Assembly (NCBI GenBank): GCA_964397425.1
Contig: CAYNID010000006.1
Coordinates: 1 to 64,000 of the forward strand
Length of the DNA stretch: 64,000 nucleotides
Direction: 5' to 3'
Origin: Hallerella sp964397425
Lineage (GTDB): Bacteria > Fibrobacterota > Fibrobacteria > Fibrobacterales > Fibrobacteraceae
The translations under genes were made by a program, and so were the position numbers. The notes under the pieces are model-generated. The model had not been told where the DNA came from, did not search any database, and worked only from the letters and a program-made list of their open reading frames with translations. This document shows, in pieces, positions 17,799 to 27,600 of this stretch. Every line of letters begins with the position of its first letter. Position 1 is the stretch's first letter.

Positions 17799-18757
17799 TG
17801 TCCGGCGATACCCTGATTCTCGGATTGAATCCGACATGGCAACGATTGTTTCTTTTGGATGAATTCAAACCCGGAGAAGTAAACCGGTTGTCCAAAGTGG
17901 AAGAATTCGCTTCGGGAAAGGGGATAAACTGCGCCCGGGTCCTTCGCGTTTTGGACGGGGACTTTATCCTCGCCCATTTTCTCGGAGGCGACCGCAGCGT
18001 GTCCATCTGTGATGAAATCGCCGCCGCCGGAATCCGCCAAATTCCCATTTGGATTGGAGCTTCAACCCGCATCTGCACAACGATTGTGAGCGGTGGCGAC
18101 ACCACGGAACTGATAGAACCTTCGCCCAAGATTACGGATGCGGAAAACCGGGACTTTGTACAGACGGTAGGTGAAGTTTGGAACGATGTGACAAATGTCG
18201 TCCTTTGCGGATCCTTTCCCGCCGGCTTCCAAATGGATATTTTGAAAAAGCTGGATCTTTCGGGAAAACGCCTGTTCGTCGATGCCGTAGAAGGAATCGA
18301 CAGCTGGTTGGAGCACGGGGTGGAACTTCTCAAAATCAATTTAGAAGAGTATTGCCGCCTTTTGCAACGATTTGAAATTCCGCAGATCACGTCCAGTCCG
18401 CAATTTTGGAAAATGACCGCTTCGACGTTGCTCGAACGTTTGCCCATCAACAATTTGGTCGTCACCGCCGAAGACGCTCCGATTCACGCCTTTTTCCGTC
18501 AGGAAGGCAAATTCGTCGGTCTTTCCCTTGTGCCGCCCGCAGTCAAGCTGGTGAACGATATCGGCGCGGGCGACGCCTTTTTGGCGGGCTGGCTTTCCGC
18601 GGACTTTTTGGGACTTCCCATTTCGGAACGGTTGGCGAAGGCCGCTGCAGTCGCCGCAGCCCGTTGTGAAGTGGATCGCCCGTGGAATATCGATATCGGG
18701 CGAATTTCTGCATTGACTTCCGAATTGACGCCTCTGGTCGAACGGATGGCGGACTGA
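17798..18757 (+). CDS. PfkB-family sugar kinase (1-phosphofructokinase/hexose-phosphate kinase type)
   Basis: 319 residues. PfkB signatures are SGKGINCARV (39-48) and DIGAGDAFLAGW with catalytic Asp259. The start TILGLNP-like LILGLNPTWQR is characteristic of the FruK/LacC branch, which phosphorylates fructose-1-phosphate or tagatose-6-phosphate; the exact substrate is not readable and no sugar transporter is adjacent. Overlaps tyrS by one base upstream and mqnB by one base downstream (TGATG), so translation is coupled. Confidence 0.9.
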   Translation: MSGDTLILGLNPTWQRLFLLDEFKPGEVNRLSKVEEFASGKGINCARVLRVLDGDFILAHFLGGDRSVSICDEIAAAGIRQIPIWIGASTRICTTIVSGGDTTELIEPSPKITDAENRDFVQTVGEVWNDVTNVVLCGSFPAGFQMDILKKLDLSGKRLFVDAVEGIDSWLEHGVELLKINLEEYCRLLQRFEIPQITSSPQFWKMTASTLLERLPINNLVVTAEDAPIHAFFRQEGKFVGLSLVPPAVKLVNDIGAGDAFLAGWLSADFLGLPISERLAKAAAVAAARCEVDRPWNIDIGRISALTSELTPLVERMAD

Positions 18758-19416
18758 TGCCCCAAAACGTCAAGACTTTAATCGCGGTGCCATCGGTTCC
18801 CGAATGGAAAATCCTCTTTCCCCGGATTCCGTTTTCGAAAACGGTGAAGTCGCCGTATCCGTGGAACCGTTTTTTTGATGCCGCTTGTGTCGGTATCGGA
18901 CTTGTCGGATTTGCCGGGAATTTGGCCAAATTGATTTCTGAAAATCGCTATGGGCGCATCCTGCTCGTGGGAATCGCCGGCGCGTTGCCCCAAAGCGGCC
19001 TTTCTACAGGGGACATTGTCCGGGTTGACGAAGAATGCGTCGGGGATGAAGGCTATTTGAATGGCGAAGATTTCGCACCGTATTTTCGCAAACCGAATCT
19101 TTTTTTCGCGTCTTCCGCAAAGTCCGCCCCCAAATCCATCGCGGAGCTTCCCGGAGTGCGGGGCGTTTCTGTCAACACGTTGACCGCGAACAGTCAAATC
19201 CTCGAATGCCGCGCCCGTTTTTTCGGGGCGAAAGTCGAATCCATGGAGGGCGCTTCGGCGTTTGCGCTCGCCAAGGCGTTTGGAATCGAGTCGTTTGAAA
19301 TCCGCACTATCAGCAATTTTACCGGAGATACCGACGAATCCCGTTGGAACATCCGCGAATCGCTCCGCTCGTTAAAACAAAAAGTCTTGATTCCGCTAAT
19401 TGAAAATCCCCGATGA
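18757..19416 (+). CDS. mqnB: Futalosine hydrolase
   Basis: 219 residues from the ATG that overlaps the pfkB stop. Nucleoside-phosphorylase/hydrolase fold: CVGIGLVGFAGNLAKLI, LLVGIAGALPQSGLSTGDIV, the substrate-binding VESMEGASAFALAKAFG, and ISNFTGD near the end. It cleaves futalosine to dehypoxanthine futalosine in the alternative menaquinone pathway. The next gene is mqnD of the same pathway, joined by an ATGA overlap, which supports the assignment over other nucleosidases. Confidence 0.92.
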   Translation: MPQNVKTLIAVPSVPEWKILFPRIPFSKTVKSPYPWNRFFDAACVGIGLVGFAGNLAKLISENRYGRILLVGIAGALPQSGLSTGDIVRVDEECVGDEGYLNGEDFAPYFRKPNLFFASSAKSAPKSIAELPGVRGVSVNTLTANSQILECRARFFGAKVESMEGASAFALAKAFGIESFEIRTISNFTGDTDESRWNIRESLRSLKQKVLIPLIENPR

Positions 19417-20246
19417 TTTCTTTGAAACTGGGCATTTCCACGTGTCCGAACGACACATTTATCTACGAAGCGTTAATCCGCGGCATTTCAGGTTCCCCGT
19501 TTCATTGGGAAGTTGTTTTCGCTGATGTGCAAACGCTGAATGAAATGGTCTTGCGCGGAGAACTCGACGTGGCGAAGGTCAGCTGCGGCGTGCTGCCGCT
19601 TTTGCAAAATTACCGGTTGCTTTCTTGCGGCGGCGCCATGGGTTACGGCTGCGGACCGTTGCTCCTTTCGGCTCAAAAAAATGGAAAATTTCGATTGGAT
19701 GCGGCGACTGCCTTGCCCGGGGAAAACACGACGGCTTCACTCTTGTTCCGCTTTTGGGCCGCGCGGACGCAAAAGGCGTATCATCCCAGCGTGTCTTACG
19801 CTTTTTTCAACGATGTTTACGACGGGATTTTATCGGGGAAAAATCTTCAGGGGGTCGTCATTCACGAAAAAAGGTTCACGTGGGAACGGGATGGCCTGGG
19901 ATTTTTGGCGGACTTGGGCGCTTTCTGGGAAGAAGAAACGCGTGCGCCGATTCCGTTGGGCTGTTCTGTCGTCAAAAAAACGCTAGAAGAATCCATCGTG
20001 AATGCCGTAGAAGACGAAATCCGGCAAAGTTTGGATTGGGCGTGGAACAGGCCCGCGCTCGTCTCGGATTTTATCCGAGAAAAAGCCCAGATTCCCGATG
20101 ATGACGTCATTGAAAAACACATTCGGATGTTTGTCACCGATTTTACGCGGGACATTGGGGATTCGGGCCGCCGTGCCATTGAATTTTTGAAAACGCAGAT
20201 TCGGCAAGAGGGCGTCAAGGTGGCGTGCCGCGCTCCCCAGATGTAA
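19413..20246 (+). CDS. mqnD: 1,4-dihydroxy-6-naphthoate synthase
   Basis: 277 residues. Periplasmic-binding-protein-like fold used as an enzyme. The family start GISTCPNDTFIYEALI, with LDVAKVSCGVLP and GYGCGPLLLS, is plain. It converts cyclic dehypoxanthine futalosine to 1,4-dihydroxy-6-naphthoate. The other futalosine genes (mqnA, mqnC) are not in this window. The ORF overlaps mqnB by four bases. Confidence 0.95.
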   Translation: MISLKLGISTCPNDTFIYEALIRGISGSPFHWEVVFADVQTLNEMVLRGELDVAKVSCGVLPLLQNYRLLSCGGAMGYGCGPLLLSAQKNGKFRLDAATALPGENTTASLLFRFWAARTQKAYHPSVSYAFFNDVYDGILSGKNLQGVVIHEKRFTWERDGLGFLADLGAFWEEETRAPIPLGCSVVKKTLEESIVNAVEDEIRQSLDWAWNRPALVSDFIREKAQIPDDDVIEKHIRMFVTDFTRDIGDSGRRAIEFLKTQIRQEGVKVACRAPQM

Positions 20247-20373
20247 AAAAACGAAAACAATTCCGTTCTTCTCGGGATTAAAATTGTTTTGTAAAAATAT
20301 TTTTGCGGAATGGCCGAATTTTGACCAAAACTTTATTTATTTTGCGATAGAATCTAATTCAAGGGAGTTTCTT

Positions 20374-20583
20374 ATGGACTTGGTTCATCAGTTAGAACAA
20401 GAGCTCGAAGCATTCAAGCGCGAGTTCGAAAAGTTCGAAAAAGGCAATAAATCCGCAGGAACACGGGCGCGCAAGTTCTTGCAGGACATCAAGCGCACCT
20501 GTCAGGATCTTCGAGTTTCCATCCAGGGGGCGAAGAAGGAAACGGAAGTCAAGAACCCCAAAGAAGAAGGAGCTGCATCTTAA
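20374..20583 (+). CDS. Small histone H1-like protein
   Basis: 69 residues from the ATG at 20374, preceded by AAGGGAG. It is highly charged and helical (LEQELEAFKREFEKFEKG) with the KSAGTRARKFLQDIKRTCQD segment found in the Hc1/histone-H1-like proteins of Bacteroidota and Chlamydiae. Probably a DNA-binding nucleoid protein; the basic tail is shorter than in Chlamydia Hc1. A TTGACC box near 20320 suggests its own promoter. Confidence 0.75.
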   Translation: MDLVHQLEQELEAFKREFEKFEKGNKSAGTRARKFLQDIKRTCQDLRVSIQGAKKETEVKNPKEEGAAS

Positions 20584-20652
20584 AATTGGACTGGAATAGG
20601 TGGAAATTTCCCGTGAAAATGCTTTTTTGCAAAGATTTATCATTAAAAGTGT

Positions 20653-20681
20653 TTGACTAAAGCCGTTTTTGTAGGTATATT
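20653..20681 (+). promoter_or_regulatory. Promoter of the OmpA/TPR envelope operon
   Basis: TTGACT (20653-20658) and TATATT (20676-20681) separated by exactly 17 bases. Transcription would start near 20689, leaving a leader of about 90 bases before the ATG at 20778. It is the clearest example of the promoter type used across the window. Confidence 0.75.
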
Positions 20682-20777
20682 CCACGTTGTGGTTTGCCGT
20701 ACAGGGAGTGGTTCCTCTGTTGGCCAAGTCCATGGATGAGAAGAATTTATGCATCAAGATTGGAGAAATCTAGCAGT

Positions 20778-22298
20778 ATGACCCTAAAGAAAGTATTCGT
20801 AGTTCTTGCCGGAACGATGCTCTTTTCGGGATTCGCATCGGCAAAAGCTATCAACGTGCCGGGCGATTACGACAAGATCGCGGACGCATTAGGCAATGCA
20901 GACGCTGGCGATACCATTTTCGTCAAACGCGGTATTTACAATGAAAACATCACGCTAGTCATGGGCGTGGTCCTCAAAGGGGAAGATCCTTTGACAACGA
21001 TTATCGATGGCGGTCGTCGCGGTCCTACCGTGATGGGAACTTCGGGCGCAGAAATGTCCCACTTCACCATCCGGAACGGTATCGAAGGCGTTCTTTGTGA
21101 AAACGCCGCCCCGTATATTCACCACTGCTATGTGATGGACAACAAGGCAACGGGTATCGCCGCTTTCATCTCCTTGCCGAATCTCCGCAACAATGTCGTG
21201 TACGGCAACCGCTGGTCGGGAATTTTGGCGTGGGGCGCCAAGTCGCTCGATGCTTATGTCGAACAAAACGTCGTGATGCGCAACGGCTATTCGGGACTTG
21301 CCCTCAAGGGACCTTCGAACATTATCGCCCGCAACAACATCTTCATGGAAAACCATTACTATGGAGTGTTTGCTGATCCGGCCGCCGGTCAGACGAAAAT
21401 CGAATACAACAACATTTACAAGAACTACTATCCGTTCAACCGTTTCATCAAGGTGAACCGTACGAACGTTTCTTTGGATCCCAAGTTCATCAATCCTTCT
21501 CTCTCCAAACCGAACTTCTTCTGCAGCTCCAAATCCCCGATGCTCAAACGCGGCAAGGGAAAACTCGACATTGGATTGCTCGCGCATGATGTCGTTCCCG
21601 AAAAAGAAGAAGAGGTCAACGAAACGCGCAACCCCGACACCGATGGCGATGGCCTTTGTGATCCGTGGGTCAGCGAAGAAAATCAGGCTGAAAAGTATGC
21701 CGCAGTTTGCTCCGGCATCGACAATTGCCCGGAAGACGCAGAAGATGTCGACGGTTTCCAAGACGACGATGGATGCCCGGATCCGGACAATGACCGCGAC
21801 GGTGTTTGCGATCCGTGGGTGGAAGCCAGCGGAATGTTGGATAAATACGCTCATACCTGCAAGAGCGCAGACGCTTGCCCGGATAACGCTGAAACGATGA
21901 ACGGTTACAAGGATGATGACGGATGCCCGGACGAAGTCCCGGTTCCGCCGAAGAAAGTCTTCATTCTTGAAGGTGTCAATTTTGAATCCGGCAAGGCGAC
22001 TATTACCAAGGATTCCGATGTCTCCCTCCGCAAAGTGGTCGACATCATGGAAGCTTTCCCGGAAACAACGTTTGAAATTGTGGGACATACCGATAATGTC
22101 GGCAACGCCGACAAGAACAAACAGCTCTCTGCAGAACGCGCCGAAGCTGTGAAAGCGTTCCTTGTCGAAAACGGCATCGCAGACAATCGTATGGTAACAC
22201 GCGGTGCTGGTGATACGCAGCCCAAGGCTTCGAATAAAACAGCCGAAGGTCGCGCCCAGAATCGTCGCATTGAATTTATCCGCACGGATATTAAGTAA
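20778..22298 (+). CDS. OmpA-family protein with beta-helix and TSP3 repeats
   Basis: 506 residues from the ATG at 20778, which begins a clean signal peptide (MTLKKVFVVLAGTMLFSGF-ASA). Residues about 30-285 are a right-handed beta-helix of short repeats (HFTIRNGIEGVLCENAAPYI and similar NNIF/NNIY turns). Residues about 288-390 hold two calcium-binding thrombospondin type-3-like repeats (DTDGDGLCDPW, DNDRDGVCDPW, each followed by DDDGCPD). The last 115 residues are an OmpA peptidoglycan-binding domain (FEIVGHTDN...LSAERAEAV...NRRIEFI). Likely an outer-membrane or periplasmic anchor like Pal. First gene of an operon with the two TPR genes that follow. Confidence 0.88.
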   Translation: MTLKKVFVVLAGTMLFSGFASAKAINVPGDYDKIADALGNADAGDTIFVKRGIYNENITLVMGVVLKGEDPLTTIIDGGRRGPTVMGTSGAEMSHFTIRNGIEGVLCENAAPYIHHCYVMDNKATGIAAFISLPNLRNNVVYGNRWSGILAWGAKSLDAYVEQNVVMRNGYSGLALKGPSNIIARNNIFMENHYYGVFADPAAGQTKIEYNNIYKNYYPFNRFIKVNRTNVSLDPKFINPSLSKPNFFCSSKSPMLKRGKGKLDIGLLAHDVVPEKEEEVNETRNPDTDGDGLCDPWVSEENQAEKYAAVCSGIDNCPEDAEDVDGFQDDDGCPDPDNDRDGVCDPWVEASGMLDKYAHTCKSADACPDNAETMNGYKDDDGCPDEVPVPPKKVFILEGVNFESGKATITKDSDVSLRKVVDIMEAFPETTFEIVGHTDNVGNADKNKQLSAERAEAVKAFLVENGIADNRMVTRGAGDTQPKASNKTAEGRAQNRRIEFIRTDIK

Positions 22299-22310
22299 GG
22301 AGAAGGTTAG

Positions 22311-24560
22311 GTGATGACACGCTTCAGCTTCATCAAAACAACAGCCGTAGGGCTTATCTGCACGAGTGCAGCGTTTGCTTCTCCCTCGTATTCTCCGCAC
22401 AAATACCAGCAAAATGACTGGTTCGGAGAATTTGGCAGCAACAATACGTCCATGTACGTGAACCCGGCAGGAATTGCGGAAACGGACCAGATTGAACTTT
22501 CTATCGGCTATTTTAGCACGATTAGCGGCGAAGCCTCTCAGGAATACGGCTCCATTACGATTCCGTTTGGTTATAACCACACATTGGGAATTTCATTCTT
22601 TGAAAACGGTGCCGATGTAGATGGCGGATATTCCTATGTGGAAAACGCCTACATGATCGGTTACGCTTACCGTCTGATGCATTGCTTGGCTTTGGGTGTC
22701 GACATTTCGATTCTCCAAATCAATCAGTTCGACATGAACAAGCAATTGACTTTGGGCGCTGACGTGGGCATCGCTTGGAATCCGATTTCCAATTCCCGTT
22801 TCGGAAGCTTGACTGTGGGCGTTGCATTCCAGAATGCGCTCGCTCCGGCCATCAGCACAGAAGCGGATAATGATTCTTACCACTTCGTGTTCATGGGTGC
22901 AGACGAATCTTACAAGGTTCCCAGCAACTTGAACTTCACGTTGTTCTACCGCGGATTCAACCGTCTGCTCGAAGCGAAAGCGGAACTTTCCATCATTGAC
23001 GTCATGCACGAAGATGATGAAGGTGGCGACGGCATGAATTTGGAAACCAGCTTTACATTGACGTATTACCTGAGCTCCCACTTGGGTGTCCGCCTGCGCT
23101 TTACCAAGGAAGGCTACCCGGTTCTCGGCGCGACTGTCAATGTCAAGGATGTGGCGATTTTCCGCTACCTGGCTTTGGATCTTGAAATGTCCCACGATGA
23201 CATTGTCGAAAAGAAGAACCGCGGCTTTATCTGGGCTGTGAAGTTGACTTCCCGTTTTGGCAACACGCGTGAAGAAAACATCGGTGAAGATAGGTATCGC
23301 CGGTTGAAGATTGAACCGGAAAACGATTACCGTGCGGCCATGCGCCTTTATCTGAACCGTCAATTTCTCGAAGCGGCTTATGCGTTTGGAAAAGTCCAGA
23401 CCAAGTATCCGGCTTTCCACTTGGTGGACCAGGCTGCGTTCTACAAAGGAAAATCCTTTGAAAATATGCGGATGCACAAAGCGGCAAAGGCCGTTTATGA
23501 AGATGCCGCGAAGCGTTATCCGCAAAGTGACCAACGCGCCAAATACCACTTCCAGTTGATGAACATCGACTACAAGGAAGGCAAGTATAACGATGCGATG
23601 GTGAAGTATCAATACATCGTCCAGCATTACAGCGAAAGCGATGTGAAAGCGGATGCCGATTACATTGCAGGCCAGATTAAGTTCGAACAGGGACTTTATC
23701 AGGAATCCATCGACCTTCTGTCGGCGATTCTTCCGGGGAACGCCAACTATTTCTACGCCCGTTACACCATGGGTATCGCCAACAGCCGCATGGGCAAGTG
23801 GGACGAAGCGGAAAATTGCTTCCGCGACATTATCGACCAGCCGGCTTCCAACCAGTCCGAATTGGATCTTCAAGATGCCGCGAAGGTGAAATTGGGCCAC
23901 ATTTACTTCTCTGGCGAATCGCCGAACATTGCAGAAGCCGCCGGTCTTTATGGACAGGTGAAGCCGGGTTCTCCGGTGTATGACGAAGCGATGCTCGCTC
24001 TCGGCTGGTCTTTCCTCAAGGTCAACAAGCCGGATGAAGCGGTCAAGTATGCGCAGTGGATTATCAAGAACATGCCGGACTCCTTCCTCCTCTCCGAAGC
24101 TTACCTGGTCGAAGGTTACTGCTATTACATGAAGAAGGATTACAACAACGCGGAAAAATCGTTGAGCAAAGCTGAAAAGTTGACGGAACAACCGGTTGTT
24201 TCGATGGCTGCCCGTGACAGTGCTCGGAAGGCTTACGAAGACAATGCGGCTCATTTCGACAGCGTCCAGGATAAGGCTTTGGATTTGTCCCGCCAGCTTC
24301 CGACACCCCGTGTCAACATGAAGCGTGACCAGCTCCGTCCGGACTTCGACAAAGCGAACGCTGCGATTGACGATTACGCAAAATTCATGGCGCGTTCTCA
24401 GCAGAGTGACCGCTTTGAATCGAACCGGAAGCGCGTTCTCGAAGACGCCGGTTTCACTTTGGCAACTGTGAAGACAAAGAAAGCCGAAAGTGGTGGTGGC
24501 GCAGGCTCTTCGAACGCTCAAGAACTTCAGGAACTCGAAGGCTTGGAAGATTTGGAATAA
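22311..24560 (+). CDS. PorV/UPF0164-like beta-barrel with TPR domain
   Basis: 749 residues; GTG at 22311 or ATG at 22314, after AAGGAGA. A signal peptide (ends AAFAS) is followed by a barrel-like region (about 25-310) that opens FGSNNTSMYVNPAGIAETD, the signature of PorV/UPF0164-type outer-membrane proteins. Residues about 335-640 are TPR repeats (AAKAVYEDAAKRYPQSDQRA and others). A C-terminal helical segment ends in Glu/Leu-rich EFQ-ELEGLEDLE-like sequence. It probably sits in the outer membrane and exposes TPRs to the periplasm. Co-directional with the OmpA protein 12 bases upstream. Confidence 0.82.
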   Translation: MMTRFSFIKTTAVGLICTSAAFASPSYSPHKYQQNDWFGEFGSNNTSMYVNPAGIAETDQIELSIGYFSTISGEASQEYGSITIPFGYNHTLGISFFENGADVDGGYSYVENAYMIGYAYRLMHCLALGVDISILQINQFDMNKQLTLGADVGIAWNPISNSRFGSLTVGVAFQNALAPAISTEADNDSYHFVFMGADESYKVPSNLNFTLFYRGFNRLLEAKAELSIIDVMHEDDEGGDGMNLETSFTLTYYLSSHLGVRLRFTKEGYPVLGATVNVKDVAIFRYLALDLEMSHDDIVEKKNRGFIWAVKLTSRFGNTREENIGEDRYRRLKIEPENDYRAAMRLYLNRQFLEAAYAFGKVQTKYPAFHLVDQAAFYKGKSFENMRMHKAAKAVYEDAAKRYPQSDQRAKYHFQLMNIDYKEGKYNDAMVKYQYIVQHYSESDVKADADYIAGQIKFEQGLYQESIDLLSAILPGNANYFYARYTMGIANSRMGKWDEAENCFRDIIDQPASNQSELDLQDAAKVKLGHIYFSGESPNIAEAAGLYGQVKPGSPVYDEAMLALGWSFLKVNKPDEAVKYAQWIIKNMPDSFLLSEAYLVEGYCYYMKKDYNNAEKSLSKAEKLTEQPVVSMAARDSARKAYEDNAAHFDSVQDKALDLSRQLPTPRVNMKRDQLRPDFDKANAAIDDYAKFMARSQQSDRFESNRKRVLEDAGFTLATVKTKKAESGGGAGSSNAQELQELEGLEDLE

Positions 24561-24632
24561 CTTGAACCTTAAGGATAGGCCTGGTTGATGCAGGTCTGTC
24601 CTTATTTTAAAGCCGATAGGTGGAAAATTCAA

Positions 24633-27600
24633 ATGAAAAAAATACTTTTTGCCGCTTTGACCCTCTTAGTCTTTACCGGTGCATCCTATGCGGATCCCTG
24701 TAAGGACAAGACGAATGAAGCGAAAACGATGCTTGCCAAGTGCAAGGCGATGAAAAAAGGTTCCAGCGATTACAAGCGCTGCGCCAGTTCTTACAACCTC
24801 CTGAAGACCCAGGCTCAACAGGCTTGCCGTTCTGGAGGCATGGACGAAAACGAAATGCAATCCGCCATTAAACAGTGGCGCACCCAGGTGGATCGCTGCA
24901 AGGGGAAACAAAGTTCCCGTTGTGCCAGTGCTCTGCAGCAGCTCGGCAACTACCAATATCGTTTGGAAGAAAAACTGCAAGTGGATGCAATGGCTCAATA
25001 CGAGTCCGACGTCTCTTGGTGCGAAGACCGCGACAACGAACCGGCCAAGTGCAAGAATCTCGGATCGGGTCCGAAGGTTGACCACTCCAAGTCTTTGGGA
25101 TATTTCTTGGAATACATCGACAAGTATCCGAAAGAGACCCGTACGCCGAACGTGATTTATCAGGCTTCCTTCATTTATGAAGCGAGTGGTGAAGACGAAA
25201 AGGCTTACAAGCTGCGGATGCGCCTGGTGAAGGATTTCCCGGACAACGGTCTTGTTCCCAAAACATGGCTGCGTATTGCGGAATACCACTTTATGAACCG
25301 CAAATTCCGCGATGCCATCGAATGTTACAAGCGTGTCACCGGCTTTGACAACCTGACGGGTAAAGAAGCGGCTCTCGCCATGTATCACTTGGCTGAATCC
25401 TATTACAATATCGCCGAATACGAAACGGCTGCCAAAACGTATTTCATTTACATTGACGGTTCCGACAAAGGCAAGTATCCGAGCGATTTGCGCCTCGAAG
25501 CGATGGACTTCATGGCGGCGGCGTTCTCGGATATCGATGACGGTGTCCGCGTGGCTGCCAAGTTCTTGAAAGACAAGAAGGTCCAGTTCAAGGACTCTCT
25601 GTATTACCGCATCGGTATGAAGAACAAGGATCACGACCGCAACGAAGAAGCTGTGCAATCCTTCAAATATTTGCTCGATATCAACCCGGATTACATCGAC
25701 GCTCCGCTTGCCGATGTCGCCATGGTGGAAATTTTGATTATCCAGCAGAAGTTTGATGAAGCCCAGGAACAGCGCAAGTTGGTCGTCAAACGCTACAGCA
25801 AGAATTCTTCTTGGTTTAAAAAGAACAAGCAGTACCCGAAATCGGTCGAAAATGCTGAAAAGGCAATCCGTTCCGCGATGCTTGATATTCCGCAATACGA
25901 TCACGCCCAGGCGGCGAAGCTCATGAAGGAAGGCGATACGGAAGGCGCGAAAAAACGTTATCAGGTCGCGATTCAGGGCTACAACGACTTCTTGAATCAT
26001 TACAAGAACGAACCGTCGTGGGACGAATATAAAGTTTACGCCAATTTGGCTCTCGTCTATCAAGAAATGGAACAGTACGCCAAGGCTGCTGATATGTTCA
26101 ACCGGATTGTCGATGCCGATACCAACCGTTACGGTCGTCGCGCTCTCGGTTCTGCCGCTCCGTATAAAAAAGAAGATGCCGGATACAACGCCGTCATCAT
26201 GATGGACAAGTCGCGCGCCGCTGCCCAAAAGAACAAAGCGCAAGACGATCCGGTCAAAGCGTATAACCTTCCGGAAACGCAAGCCTATTTTGCCCAAGTC
26301 GACCGTTACATGAAAAAGTTCAGTTCGCAGAAAGAAGCGGTTGAACTCGCTTATAACGCGGCGATTGTCCGGTATCAGGCGAAGCAGTATAAAGAAGCGG
26401 TTGTGGACTTCCGCAATTTGAAAACGAATTATCCGAAGAACCAATACATCCTGCTCATCAGCCGGATGCTTGCGCAATCGTTGCTCGAATCCAGCCAGTT
26501 GGATGAATCCCAGAAGGAATTTGAATGGCTGTTGAAGCAATACACGGAAGTCAAGGAGACCCGCAACGACTCCATGGCTAAAATAATCCGCACGTCTATC
26601 GCCGCCGTTCTTTTCCAGAAAGCGGATCAGGCGGTCAAGGCGGGACAATTTGAACAGGGAGCTGTCGCTTATTTGGATTTGGCAAAGCATTATCCGCAAG
26701 AAGCCTTTGCCGACAAGGCTGTGTTCGAAGCGGGTGCCGCTTACGAAAAGGCGAACAAGTATGAACTTGCCGGTCAAACATTCATGATGTTGCCGAAAAA
26801 CTACGCGTCCTCGCCGCTCACGATTCGCGGTATCATCCGTGCTGCCGGCAACTACAAGAAGGCTGGAAAGCGCGAATTGGCTGCCCAGACGTATTTGTTC
26901 ATCACGAACAACTTCGAAAAGGATTCGATGGCGTTTACGGCAATTGATTTGGCCGCCAAGACCTACGATTCGATTCCGAACAAGAAGTTGGCCGCTCAAA
27001 CTTATGAAATCGCTTACAAGAAATATCACGACAATGAAAAAACGCCGGGTATGCTTTACAACGCTTGCTTGACGTATGATGAAGCGCAAATGCCGGAAGA
27101 AGCTATCCGATGCAACAAAGACCTCGTCCGCGATTATCCGAAGAGCTCTTATGCGTTGGATGCCGCATTCAGCATTCCTATCGCTTACCAAAACGCCAAG
27201 CGTTGGGCGGAAGCGGCAGACGCTTACATCTTCTTTGCAAAGACCTATTCGGCAGACAAAGAAAAGTTGATTGCAGCTTATATCGGAACGGCCCGCGCTT
27301 ATCGTGAATTGAAAGACGACAAGAATGCCGCTGAATACTATAAGAAGACTATCGATTCTTATGACAAGTATGGCTTGCAAATCAAGAATGCCGATCCGGG
27401 CGTTCCTGCTGAAGCCGCTTACTACTTGGGCGAATTGGAATATGCGAAGATGGAACCTGTCGTGGTTTCGGGCAAAGCGAAAGCCAAAGAAGCTGCCGTC
27501 AAGAAACTCACCGAAATCTTGAAAGTTGCCGTGGGCCACTATTCCAAATCTGCGACTTATGCGTCTGAACAGTGGACATTCCGCGCTACGAACAAGATCG

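Noticed and set aside
16575..17837. A 420-residue minus-strand frame opposite tyrS
   Set aside because: Antisense shadow of a certain housekeeping gene.
20955..24632. Long minus-strand frames (541 and 679 residues) opposite the OmpA and barrel/TPR genes
   Set aside because: Same effect: low stop frequency in antisense of codon-biased genes. The sense products have clear signal peptides and domains.
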